Source: Rickettsiella endosymbiont of Rhagonycha lignosa
Lineage (GTDB): Bacteria > Pseudomonadota > Gammaproteobacteria > Diplorickettsiales > Diplorickettsiaceae
DNA length: 64,000 nt
Assembly (NCBI RefSeq): GCF_964031165.1
Contig: NZ_OZ035011.1
Span: 186,001 to 250,000 of the forward strand
Reading direction: 5' to 3'
Shown in pieces: positions 9,212 to 17,913 of this stretch. The first letter of the stretch is position 1. Each line of letters starts with the position of its first letter. The position numbers were made by a program, and so were the translations under genes. A model generated the notes under the pieces. It did not search any database, was not told the DNA's origin, and saw nothing but the letters and a program-made list of their open reading frames with translations.

Positions 9212-10969
9212 ATGAATATTAAGAATGATCAAATAGTCCCCTGGGATCATCAAAGTGGTGCTGGACCTTTTTATGTGGTTTTTGCTAGTCAGATTTGGAA
9301 AAATGGTTGGTGGGTAGAAGCAGAACATTGTCCAGGGAAATGGGAAGAAAACCCGAACCAAAATCCTTGGCGTATCGATCGCCCAGCAACGAATGAAGAA
9401 ATAGCGTTAGGAAATCCAACAAGTTGTGATAGCACTGAAGAGTGCAGCAAATTAATCTGCAAGGATCCTAAAACAGAAGTCACCTATCAACAAGTAGGTT
9501 ATAAAGCAGATGGATCGGGTACCCATCTTTCGTATACTTCGGCGCGTGTCGCGAAGTCTGTTTACAATATTTATGAAAAGTCTGAAACAAAACCCAAGTT
9601 ATCTGCTTATATCACTGATTGGTGTCAATATGATGCAAGATTGCAAAATGAGACGGATCCTACCCAAGCTGGACGTGGTTTTGATCTAAATAAAATCGAT
9701 GCGAATGCATTCGATCGAATTATCTTTTCTTTCATGGGTATTTGTGGGGATTTTGGAGAAAAAGCCGAAGTAATGCAAAAATCAATTGACGGCTGGAATA
9801 AGCAAGTGCCCACTGCAATGAAAGAGGGACACATTGTACTAATGGATCCGTGGGGGGATCTCGCAACTTATACCAATGTAGGTTTAAGCCAAGGACATAT
9901 GGACTTAACTTATGACAATTACCTCAATTTTTATCAACAAGAAAAAGCAGCAGGTTTATTAGGTGGAATGAGAGAACTTAAGAAAAAAAATCCCGATTTA
10001 AAATACTCTTTTAGCGTAGGAGGTTGGACCTTATCAGGATTTTTCTCTGATATGGTGAAAAATCAAGATATGCGCAAAGAATTTATCAATAGTTCTATTG
10101 ATTTCATGAAAAGATTTCCGATGTTTGATGGTATTGATATCGACTGGGAATATCCAGGCGCCGAAGGAAATGCAGGAAATCATGTGGATCCAGAAAACGA
10201 CGGTAATAATTATGCATTACTAATTAGCGAATTACGCTCGGCATTGGATGATAAGTTTGGTAAAAAAACAAAAACCATCACGATTGCGATGAGTGCTGAT
10301 CCTGAAAAAATGAAATTTAGTAACATAGCAGGTTTAAAAAATGCGGGTCTAGATTTTATTTTTTTGATGAGTTATGACTTTTTTGGTACCGGTTGGGCAC
10401 CCAGTTTAGCGCATCATAGCAATTTACAGGAATCACTACTTTCTAATTTTGCTGGGGTCAAAGCATTGGCTTATTTGGGAAGTGTAGGAATTCCAGCCAA
10501 CATGATTCATTTAGGTGTGGCAAACTATGCACGTGCTGCAGCAGAAGCTGATTTGAGCTCATTAAAATATAATAAACAAGGTAAGGCTTTGGGTAGTTTT
10601 GAAAATGGTGCTTATGAATTCTTTGATTTAATCAAAAACGTTTTTGATTTAGAAGGAGAAGCGGCTCAAGGTAAGAATGACTTCCATCTTATGACCGATA
10701 CTGATGCAGATACCGATGTTTTATATAATCCCAATACCAAACATTATATCTCGCTTGAAACACCCCGAACGGCAAAGAACAAAGGGGATTATGTTAAAAA
10801 GCATGGTCTAGCAGGTTGTTTTAGTTGGTCTGGCGATCAGGATGATGGGTTATTAGCCAATGCTTGCAGAGAAGGTATGGGTTATAAGGTTATTAAGGAA
10901 AATTTTCCTATGGGCTCTCTATATAATAAAGGCAAAGAATTTAATATGCCTGGAAAATCTAAAAAATAA
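9212..10969 (+). CDS. GH18 chitinase with N-terminal chitin-binding-like domain
   Basis: The ATG at 9212 is preferred because AAGGAAG lies 4 bp upstream; an earlier in-frame ATG at 9149 has no such site. The 585-aa protein hydrolyses beta-1,4 links of chitin by the substrate-assisted GH18 mechanism. The SVGGWTLSGFF strand lies near residue 270. The catalytic signature DGIDIDWEYPG (DxxDxDxE) is complete at about residues 307-317, with the final Glu as proton donor. MSYDFFGTGW follows near 387, and GCFSWSGDQDDG near 535 contains the substrate-stacking Trp. The N-terminal 60 residues (YVVFASQIWKNGWWVEAEH) look like a CBM5/12-type binding module. No classical signal peptide is visible. Confidence 0.92.
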   Translation: MNIKNDQIVPWDHQSGAGPFYVVFASQIWKNGWWVEAEHCPGKWEENPNQNPWRIDRPATNEEIALGNPTSCDSTEECSKLICKDPKTEVTYQQVGYKADGSGTHLSYTSARVAKSVYNIYEKSETKPKLSAYITDWCQYDARLQNETDPTQAGRGFDLNKIDANAFDRIIFSFMGICGDFGEKAEVMQKSIDGWNKQVPTAMKEGHIVLMDPWGDLATYTNVGLSQGHMDLTYDNYLNFYQQEKAAGLLGGMRELKKKNPDLKYSFSVGGWTLSGFFSDMVKNQDMRKEFINSSIDFMKRFPMFDGIDIDWEYPGAEGNAGNHVDPENDGNNYALLISELRSALDDKFGKKTKTITIAMSADPEKMKFSNIAGLKNAGLDFIFLMSYDFFGTGWAPSLAHHSNLQESLLSNFAGVKALAYLGSVGIPANMIHLGVANYARAAAEADLSSLKYNKQGKALGSFENGAYEFFDLIKNVFDLEGEAAQGKNDFHLMTDTDADTDVLYNPNTKHYISLETPRTAKNKGDYVKKHGLAGCFSWSGDQDDGLLANACREGMGYKVIKENFPMGSLYNKGKEFNMPGKSKK

Positions 10970-11001
10970 ATAATACTTAAAAATTTAATGTATTTAATTT
11001 T

Positions 11002-11030
11002 AAGAGTGCTGTTCAGGCACTCTTTTTTTA
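11002..11030 (+). terminator. intrinsic terminator after the chitinase gene
   Basis: An 8-bp perfect stem AAGAGTGC / GCACTCTT (11002-11009 with 11017-11024) with a 7-nt loop is followed by a T-run. It lies 33 bp past the chitinase stop, so it ends that transcript and separates it from the operon starting at 11570. Confidence 0.85.
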
Positions 11031-11569
11031 ATCTAATCAAAAATCCCTTTAATTAACGTCAATTGTTTCAGCAATAAGCAGTACATGAGCTGGCTTTCAA
11101 TCAATACACAATCGATTTAAAAAATGCAGCGCACAGGAAGAACTAGTTAACTTAATTCTATCTGCGAATAAATTTTATGATTCCGAGAACTTTTGATCGA
11201 AAAGATATTTAAGCGAGCATAGTATCTGTGATGAATGAAAAATATCTTTTGTAATTTTAGTAAAAGAACTATATACCATATAATGCATCTGGAAGCACAG
11301 CTTATTCTAATAATCTCAAATGCTTATGACCGATAAAAGTAAATCGTATTGACGACATAATGTTCCATTTGAAAAAACTGCTGCATCAAATATTTTTAAT
11401 AATATCGAGCTAAATTGAAGCAATGCATGAGCTAAGTTTTAGTCATGACCACTTTAAGTAAAAACAAAACAAATAATTAGATTCTAATTGACTAAAATGA
11501 TAATTCCTTATTGAAAATAAATTAGCTATTATCAATAATAATTACAACTTTAAAAATAAATAAAATAGT
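11031..11569. other. long intergenic stretch, no gene seen
   Basis: About 540 bp of AT-rich sequence without a usable reading frame or clear RNA gene. It must contain the promoter of the operon that begins at 11570, but no convincing -35/-10 pair can be named. The last 60 bases are almost entirely A/T and there is no strong ribosome binding site ahead of the first ATG. Confidence 0.5.
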
Positions 11570-12556
11570 ATGCCGAATATAAAAATTATTAGTATGGGAA
11601 AATATCTTCCAAAAAATAAAATTTTATCATTTGATCTTGATACTAAGCTTGGGTTGTCGCCTGGAAGCGTAGCAAAAAAATCTGGACTTATTTCTCGACA
11701 TTTTTCCGAAGCCAATGAAACTACTTCCTTCATGGGCGCAGCAGCTTCTTTGGAAGCAATAAGAAATGCGAATATTGAGCTTACAAGTATAGATGTCATT
11801 GTCAGTGCATGTGGAGCGGGTGAACAGCCAATTCCCTCTACAGCCTCATTAATTCAAAAACAATTAGGTTTAGAAAAGTCAGGTATAGCTTGTTTTGATA
11901 TTAATAGCACCTGTTTAAGTTTTTTGACCGCTATAGATATTCTCTCCTATTTAATTAGCAATGAACGCTTTAAGCGAGCTCTTATTGTATCCAGTGATAT
12001 TCCATCCGCTGGAATTAATTGGCAAGATATGGAAACATGCACCATTTTCGGCGATGGAGCTGCTGCTTGTGTGATTGAAAAAAGTGATGGTTCCAGTCGA
12101 ATTTTAAGTTCCTACATGGAAACGCATAGTATAGGCTCGGATTATTGCCGTTTAGAAGCAGGCGGGACGCGTATTCCACCTGCTCGACCATTTAATCATC
12201 AAAGTTATGGTTTATTTTATATGGATGGGAAGAAAGTATTTAAATTAGCAAGTCAATTAGTTGTTCACACGCAAGAAGTTGTTTTCAAAAAAGCAGGACT
12301 AACCATAGATGACATTGATTGGTTTGTTCCACATCAGGCAAGCTTGCTTGCCATGCATCATATTCGTAAAAAACTTCATATAGCTAAAGAAAAATTTGTT
12401 GATATTTATGCAACCCATGGAAATCAAATGGCTGCTTCCATTCCCACGGCATTATATACGCTTATCAAAGAAAAAAAACTAAAACGGGGGCAGTTAATAT
12501 ATCTTATGGGTACAGGTGCAGGCCTCTCATCAAGCGGTATGATTATGAGGTATTAA
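11570..12556 (+). CDS. 3-oxoacyl-ACP synthase III-like thiolase (FabH/OleA type)
   Basis: The 328-aa protein has the thiolase fold length and active site of ketoacyl synthase III enzymes, which join an acyl-CoA starter to a malonyl or second acyl unit by Claisen condensation. The nucleophile is Cys115 in DINSTCLSF. The His/Asn pair is His255 (WFVPHQASLLAM) and Asn285 (THGNQMAASIPTAL). The C-terminal loop is MGTGAGLSSSGMIM. It is not placed among fab genes; it leads an operon of reductase, MBL hydrolase and adenylate-forming enzyme. Housekeeping FabH is therefore less likely than a specialised condensing enzyme (OleA-like or starter-unit type). Its stop directly abuts the next ATG. Confidence 0.9.
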   Translation: MPNIKIISMGKYLPKNKILSFDLDTKLGLSPGSVAKKSGLISRHFSEANETTSFMGAAASLEAIRNANIELTSIDVIVSACGAGEQPIPSTASLIQKQLGLEKSGIACFDINSTCLSFLTAIDILSYLISNERFKRALIVSSDIPSAGINWQDMETCTIFGDGAAACVIEKSDGSSRILSSYMETHSIGSDYCRLEAGGTRIPPARPFNHQSYGLFYMDGKKVFKLASQLVVHTQEVVFKKAGLTIDDIDWFVPHQASLLAMHHIRKKLHIAKEKFVDIYATHGNQMAASIPTALYTLIKEKKLKRGQLIYLMGTGAGLSSSGMIMRY

Positions 12557-13546
12557 ATGTTAGCTGTAGTAACAGGTGCAACAGGTTGTCTAGGAATGGC
12601 CTTGTGCCGCCTGTTAAAAGAACAAAAAGAATTTCATGTGATTGGTTTAGGTCGAAACAAAGCCCTTGGCGAACAGGTGTCAGCACTGGGTGTCGAATTC
12701 CGAGCATTAGATTTAGAGGATGAACCTGCTTTGCAGGAAGTGTGTAAAGAGAGTAGTCTGATTTTCCATTGTGCAGCATTGTCTTCTCCCTGGGGAAAAT
12801 TTCAAGCTTTTTATGAAGCAAACGTGAGAGGAACACAACATGTCGTTCAAGCAACACCAAAAGGCTCCCGTTTAATTTATGTTTCATCCCCCAGTATTTA
12901 TTTTAACTTTAAATCTCAATATGACATTAAAGAAGACGCATCTTTAGCCTCTAAAGCGGCTAATTTTTATATTGAGACAAAGCGAGAAGCCGAAAAAATC
13001 ATTAAACATGCACACTTGAATCATGGTTTAGATGTCATCACTATTCGACCTCGAGGAATTTTTGGTCCTTATGACCGATCGATATTGCCCAGGATCATGG
13101 CGCTTTATAAAAGAGGTAAAGTGCCAGTTATTGGTGAAGGTCGACAGTTCATAGATATTTCTTATGTGGATAACGTTGCTGATAGTCTTATAAAAGCTGC
13201 CAATGCTCCTCCTATTTTTAGTGGAAACATTTATAACATTACGAATGACCAGCCCATGGCTTTGATCGATATTTTAAAGCTGCTCTTTGAACAATTGAAT
13301 TTAAGTGTTCAATTTAAATATTTTCCCTATTATGCACTAAAACCTATTGCTCATCTATTTAACCTTGTTTATAAATTGCCATTTATAAAATCTGAACCTC
13401 CTATAACTCCTTATACGCTAGGCATTATGACATTCGGACAGACTCTTAATATTGAGCGGGCCAAAGCGGATCTGAAATACAAGGCTAGTTTAAGTATCGA
13501 AGAGGGCATTAAGCGCTATGTTCAATGGGTCAAGCAAGTATGTTAA
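12557..13546 (+). CDS. NAD(P)-dependent epimerase/3-beta-HSD-type reductase (OleD-like)
   Basis: The 329-aa extended short-chain dehydrogenase has the Rossmann motif VVTGATGCLGMAL at residues 4-16. SSP-type strand VSSPSIYF lies near 112, and the catalytic YxxxK (YIETK) near residue 136. IRPRGIFGPYD follows near 160 and ISYVDNVAD near 200, typical of the 3-beta-hydroxysteroid dehydrogenase branch. OleD, in the same branch, reduces the beta-keto acid made by OleA. The fusion-tight linkage to the preceding condensing enzyme (0 bp gap) suggests it reduces that product. The true substrate is not known. Confidence 0.87.
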   Translation: MLAVVTGATGCLGMALCRLLKEQKEFHVIGLGRNKALGEQVSALGVEFRALDLEDEPALQEVCKESSLIFHCAALSSPWGKFQAFYEANVRGTQHVVQATPKGSRLIYVSSPSIYFNFKSQYDIKEDASLASKAANFYIETKREAEKIIKHAHLNHGLDVITIRPRGIFGPYDRSILPRIMALYKRGKVPVIGEGRQFIDISYVDNVADSLIKAANAPPIFSGNIYNITNDQPMALIDILKLLFEQLNLSVQFKYFPYYALKPIAHLFNLVYKLPFIKSEPPITPYTLGIMTFGQTLNIERAKADLKYKASLSIEEGIKRYVQWVKQVC

Positions 13547-14361
13547 GTTTTCAATGGTTCCAAGCAGGGTTTTGCAAGCACTATGCGTGTGTTACTTTAC
13601 AGGGGGGCAAGTTTAAAAAATTACGATATCCTGCATTATGTTTTTTTATCCAACATCCCCACTTCGGGAATATTCTTTATGATACCGGCTACAGTCAGCG
13701 CTTTTGTGCGTTAACCTCTTCTTTTCCCGAGTGTATTTATCAATGGATAACTCCAGTCACACAAACCCAAGATTTAAAAGTACAGTTGCAGGCTAAAAAT
13801 ATTAATCCTGAAACAATTAACTTTATTATTATTTCTCACTTTCATTCAGATCATCTAGGCGGTTTAAGGGATTTCCCAAACGCAAAATTTATCTGTCATT
13901 CAGAGGCCTGGGAAAGCATTAAGCATCTAGGACGATATAGGAGTTTATTTAGAGCCTTTATTCCTCGTCTATTGCCAAAAGATTTTGAAATTAGATTACA
14001 ATTATTAAATCACCGTCAAACCATAAAACTGACATCTGACATGAGACCTTTCGATACTGGGTATGACATTTTAGGAGACGGTAGCTTAATTGTTATTGAT
14101 TTGCCTGGACACGCTAAAGGCCATATTGGCGTTTTTTTTCAAGACAACATGGGTAAGGTAATTTTTTTGGTCGGTGATAGTTGTTGGCACAAGCAAAGTT
14201 TTCAATCACTGCGAATGCCAAGTCTATTAACCTATTTATTTCATGATGATAAAAAAATCTATGTAGATACCATTCAGAAATTACATCAACTTTATTTAAA
14301 AAACCCAAAAATAAAGATTATTCCGTCTCATTGTCAACTCTCATTCAAAGATCTAGCATAG
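13525..14361 (+). CDS. MBL-fold metallohydrolase in biosynthetic operon
   Basis: The 278-aa cytosolic protein has the zinc motif IISHFHSDHLGGL (HxHxDH) near residue 110. Further metal ligands are the His in LPGHAKGHIGVF near 195 and the Asp in VGDSCW near 218. This layout is like lactonases and thioester hydrolases of the superfamily. It overlaps the preceding gene by 22 bp; a second ATG at 13540 would reduce the overlap to 7 bp, and neither start has a strong ribosome binding site. Within the operon a thioesterase or lactonase step on the acyl product is plausible but inferred. Confidence 0.85.
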   Translation: MGQASMLSFQWFQAGFCKHYACVTLQGGKFKKLRYPALCFFIQHPHFGNILYDTGYSQRFCALTSSFPECIYQWITPVTQTQDLKVQLQAKNINPETINFIIISHFHSDHLGGLRDFPNAKFICHSEAWESIKHLGRYRSLFRAFIPRLLPKDFEIRLQLLNHRQTIKLTSDMRPFDTGYDILGDGSLIVIDLPGHAKGHIGVFFQDNMGKVIFLVGDSCWHKQSFQSLRMPSLLTYLFHDDKKIYVDTIQKLHQLYLKNPKIKIIPSHCQLSFKDLA

Positions 14362-14372
14362 GATAACTAATA

Positions 14373-15671
14373 ATGCTATTGACTATTTTAAAACAATATT
14401 TCAAAACTCGGTGGGATCAGAGAGTTATAACCAGTCAAAAACGTTTAGAAGATTATCAGAATAGACGTTGGAAGGTTTTTAAAAAAAATGTATTGCCTCA
14501 TTCTCCATTTTATAGAGAATATATTGATAAACAACTAGAAGAATTTCCAATTATAAATAAATCGATTATGATGTCTGAGTTTAATTCAATTAATACTGTA
14601 GGGTTGAATAAAGAAAGTGCCCTTGAAATTGCCTTACATGCAGAAGAAACGCGAGATTTTTCCCCCACCTTAAATGGAATAACGGTTGGCTTATCTTCAG
14701 GCACCTCTGGACAAAGAGGGTTATTTTTAGTAAGTCCCAAAGAGCGTGCTTGCTGGGTTGGAGTTTTACTTGCCAAAATATTCCCTAATTTATCTTTTTA
14801 TCAAGAGTCAATTGCTTTTTTCCTGAGAGCTAATAGTAACCTCTATCAGTCAATAGCGAATTCATCGCGGTTAGTATTTCACTATTTTGATCTAACAGAA
14901 AGTTTATCATCGCAATATCAGCAACTAATGAAAATTCAGCCCTCAATTCTCTCAGCACCAGCTACTGTTTTATTCGAGTTAGCACAAGCTAAGCGACAAG
15001 GCTTTATAGATATACAACCCCATACTATTTTTTCAGTGGCGGAAGTGTTGGAACCTGTTCATCAAAGCTTTATTGAGTCCGCCTTTAAAGTAAAGGTAAA
15101 ACAAGTCTATCAATGCACGGAAGGGTTTCTAGGAATTAGTAACCAATATGGGTCTATACAGCTGAATGAAGAAAATTTAATTATCGAAAAAGAATGGATA
15201 GATGAATATCGATTTATCCCTATCGTTACTGATTTAAGGAGAACGAGTCAGCCCATCATCCGATATAGATTGGATGACGTGTTAGTTAGGGCGCAACAAT
15301 CGTTTTCACCCTTTACTGAAATCAGAACAATTGAGGGGCGTGAAGGTGATATTTGTCTTGGAATAAATAGATTCACTGAAAATACCCACCCTGTTTTTTC
15401 AGACGTTATCCGACAAGTATTGGCGAAAGTGCGTGTTGAATTAATAGATTATCAGATTAATCAGATAGAACCTCTTTCCTTTGAAATAGCTGTCTTGGCA
15501 CTATTAAGTAAAGAGGAAAGAAAAATAATTGAGCAAAATTTAAATAGTATATTTGTTAAGTTAAATTGTAAAATTCCGTATTGGAAATGGAAAAAATTTG
15601 AAAGAAAAAAATTTTACATAAAACGCCAACGAATCAGCTGTCAAATTACTTGGCAGGGAACTAGACAATGA
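14373..15671 (+). CDS. adenylate-forming enzyme, PaaK / F390 synthetase-like
   Basis: The 432-aa protein belongs to the phenylacetate-CoA ligase/coenzyme F390 synthetase-like branch of adenylating enzymes. The ATP-binding loop is GLSSGTSGQRGLFLV near residues 110-125. YQCTEGFLG, near 250, is the adenine-binding motif of the family. DLRRTSQPIIRYRLDDVL, near 285-305, holds the ribose-binding Asp and Arg. A short C-terminal domain follows. Such enzymes activate a carboxylate as acyl-AMP. The gene follows the MBL gene by 11 bp and overlaps the ATP-grasp gene by 4 bp, so the genes are cotranscribed. The carboxylate activated is unknown. Confidence 0.85.
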   Translation: MLLTILKQYFKTRWDQRVITSQKRLEDYQNRRWKVFKKNVLPHSPFYREYIDKQLEEFPIINKSIMMSEFNSINTVGLNKESALEIALHAEETRDFSPTLNGITVGLSSGTSGQRGLFLVSPKERACWVGVLLAKIFPNLSFYQESIAFFLRANSNLYQSIANSSRLVFHYFDLTESLSSQYQQLMKIQPSILSAPATVLFELAQAKRQGFIDIQPHTIFSVAEVLEPVHQSFIESAFKVKVKQVYQCTEGFLGISNQYGSIQLNEENLIIEKEWIDEYRFIPIVTDLRRTSQPIIRYRLDDVLVRAQQSFSPFTEIRTIEGREGDICLGINRFTENTHPVFSDVIRQVLAKVRVELIDYQINQIEPLSFEIAVLALLSKEERKIIEQNLNSIFVKLNCKIPYWKWKKFERKKFYIKRQRISCQITWQGTRQ

Positions 15672-16792
15672 ATATTCTGGTTACCGGCTCTAGAGCACCT
15701 GCTGCTCTAGATTTGATGCGTGCTTTACATAGTCAGGGCCATAAAGTATTTAGCGCGGATTCAATGAGATATCCTTTAGGTCGGTTCTCAAAATCCATTG
15801 TAAAACATGTTATTTTACCTGCTCCTAACCGTAACCCACAAGTTTATTTTGATAGTTTAGTTCATGTCATACAGGAAAATAAGATTGAGTACCTGATTCC
15901 AGTATGCGAGGAAGTTTTTTTTATTTCTCGGTTTTATACAGAGCTCAGTGATTTCTGCCATTTATTCTTAGACCCACTGGAAAAACTATCCGCACTGCAT
16001 AATAAATATAAGTTCACTCAACTTTGCCAAAATTGCCAGATAAAAGTCCCTTTCACTTGCTTGCTAAAATCAAATGAAGATAAAGATTTAATACCTAATG
16101 AAAATATAGTATTAAAACCAATTTTTTCTCGTTTTGGATCATTTGTTTTAATAAAACCCAATGCAAAACAGATCAGAGAGTTGAGCTTGCATGTTCCTTA
16201 TGTTGCGCAAGTTTTTATTCCCGGCATAGAGTATTGTTGTTATGCTATTGCTCATCAAGGAAAGCTACTAACACATGCCATTTACCATCCTAAATATACG
16301 GCAGGTTCATCAGCTGGTATTTATTTCGAACCTAAAAAACTAGAATCTATAGATAAATTTTTATATGAATTTATTGAAAAGATTAAGTTCACAGGCCAAA
16401 TTAGTTTTGACTTCATTAATGCTAGTGATGGTTTATATGTGATTGAGTGTAATCCAAGGGCCACAAGTGGTCTACATCTGATAGCTAATCAAGTCAACTG
16501 GAAGAAAATTTTTGAAGGACAGCCTCAAGAAATAGAATTTTTTAATAAGCCAAAAATGTTGAGACTAGCAATGTTGTTGTATGGCACAAAAAAAATATTT
16601 AGCAAAAATAGAAAAAAATTTATTCTGGACTACAGTAATGCAACAGATGTTATACAAACCTCCCAAGACCCATGGATCGAGTTAAAGCTAATATTTTCAT
16701 TCGCTGAATTTTTTTTTAAAGGAATTAAATTGAAAAAATTCTTTAAAAATGTAACTACAGACGATATTGAATGGAATGGAGAGGAGTTATGA
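15668..16792 (+). CDS. ATP-grasp domain ligase
   Basis: The 374-aa protein starts with a pre-ATP-grasp Rossmann-like domain (MNILVTGSRAPAALDLMRAL), continues with the ATP-binding strand ENIVLKPIFSRFGSFVLIKP near residue 145, and ends with the metal-binding block GLYVIECNPRATSGLHLI near 255-272 (E-N-R of the ATP-grasp fold). ATP-grasp enzymes join a carboxylate to an amine or thiol through an acyl phosphate. It overlaps its upstream neighbour by 4 bp and the next gene by an ATGA overlap. This is the second ATP-dependent activating enzyme of the operon, which suggests an amide or ester-linked product. Confidence 0.85.
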   Translation: MNILVTGSRAPAALDLMRALHSQGHKVFSADSMRYPLGRFSKSIVKHVILPAPNRNPQVYFDSLVHVIQENKIEYLIPVCEEVFFISRFYTELSDFCHLFLDPLEKLSALHNKYKFTQLCQNCQIKVPFTCLLKSNEDKDLIPNENIVLKPIFSRFGSFVLIKPNAKQIRELSLHVPYVAQVFIPGIEYCCYAIAHQGKLLTHAIYHPKYTAGSSAGIYFEPKKLESIDKFLYEFIEKIKFTGQISFDFINASDGLYVIECNPRATSGLHLIANQVNWKKIFEGQPQEIEFFNKPKMLRLAMLLYGTKKIFSKNRKKFILDYSNATDVIQTSQDPWIELKLIFSFAEFFFKGIKLKKFFKNVTTDDIEWNGEEL

Positions 16793-17886
16793 ACATCCGC
16801 TTTGGTAATGATTTTGCCATTTCTTATTTGATGCCTTTAATAGAGAAGGGTAGTAAGCATTTTATTAATAATGCAGAAACTCAGGCACTATTTTTAACAA
16901 TCAATGGCATTAAATTTCCAAGCGGTATCAACTATAAGGAATATACGAGTTCTTACGTTTGTTCTATCTATAATGCATTGGTTAGCTATGGCGCTGAAGA
17001 GTCACGAAAAATTGGTAACTTAATAATTGAATATCCCATAAGATTCTTAACGGCCGTTTTAAGCTCTCTCTTAAAGTTAGGAAAAATAAATAAAAATATT
17101 TTTGTTAACAATTATTTATTGTCGACTAACTTATATCCTGATTGGTTGGGTGAAGGACTAGGGGATTTTACAAAAGCTACAAAGATTAAATATCCTAACC
17201 ATGCCATTATTTTCCGCTCTTTAAACTATCATACTAACGCCGATCAACTAATTGCTTTTAAAAAAGCGGGTTATCTTTTAGTCCCTACGCGACAAGTTTA
17301 CATTTTTGATAAGAAATTAGAGGACTATGAGTTGAAGCGAGATTTAAAAAGAGATAGAAAAGTTCGAAATAATTCAAAATATATAATCGAAGAGCATGCA
17401 AATATCTTTTCTTCGGATTTTTCTAGAATCGTGGAGCTTTATAATAAACTTTATTTGAAAAAATACTCAAAACATAATCCGCAATATAATGTGAATATGA
17501 TTTCGCATTGGCATAACAATAATTTATTAACTTTTTTTGGACTTAGAAATTCTGAGGGGGTATTGGATGGTGTAGTTGGCATATTTGAAAATGAAACAAC
17601 CGTGTCAGCACCCCTTGTTGGTTATGATACTGTGCTTGCTAAAAAGCTTGGATTGTATCGTCAGTTAATTAGCTTAACTATCGATTATGCGGCTAAAAAA
17701 AGAAAAATTTTGAATTTAAGTTCAGGGGCGTCTGATTATAAACTTAATAGGGGAGGGAAGCCATTTATAGAGTATGCCGCTGTTTATACAAAACATTTAC
17801 CATTTTATAGAAGAGTGATGTGGGAAATTATCCGAATACTGCTTGACAGAATAATTGTCCAAATTTTGAGAAAATATAAATTATAA
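16789..17886 (+). CDS. GNAT/FemX-like acyltransferase, putative
   Basis: I choose the ATG at 16789 because GAGGAG lies directly upstream and it overlaps the previous stop as ATGA. An ATG 18 bp earlier lacks a site. The 365-aa product has a poorly conserved N-terminal half. Its C-terminal half has the strand/helix pattern of N-acyltransferases (LLTFFGLRNSEGVLDGVVGIF near 240-260; GLYRQLISLTIDYAAKK near 285-300; LNLSSGASDYKLNRGG near 305-320). Similar proteins of the FemX/GNAT fold transfer aminoacyl or acyl groups. The assignment is by fold-like pattern only. Confidence 0.6.
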   Translation: MNIRFGNDFAISYLMPLIEKGSKHFINNAETQALFLTINGIKFPSGINYKEYTSSYVCSIYNALVSYGAEESRKIGNLIIEYPIRFLTAVLSSLLKLGKINKNIFVNNYLLSTNLYPDWLGEGLGDFTKATKIKYPNHAIIFRSLNYHTNADQLIAFKKAGYLLVPTRQVYIFDKKLEDYELKRDLKRDRKVRNNSKYIIEEHANIFSSDFSRIVELYNKLYLKKYSKHNPQYNVNMISHWHNNNLLTFFGLRNSEGVLDGVVGIFENETTVSAPLVGYDTVLAKKLGLYRQLISLTIDYAAKKRKILNLSSGASDYKLNRGGKPFIEYAAVYTKHLPFYRRVMWEIIRILLDRIIVQILRKYKL

Positions 17887-17913
17887 TAATTTTATTCATT
17901 CGGAGTTTTCTTT

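Noticed and set aside
11570..12556. Housekeeping fabH
   Set aside because: Active site fits, but it is separated from any fab or acpP gene and heads a specialised operon, so no symbol is given.
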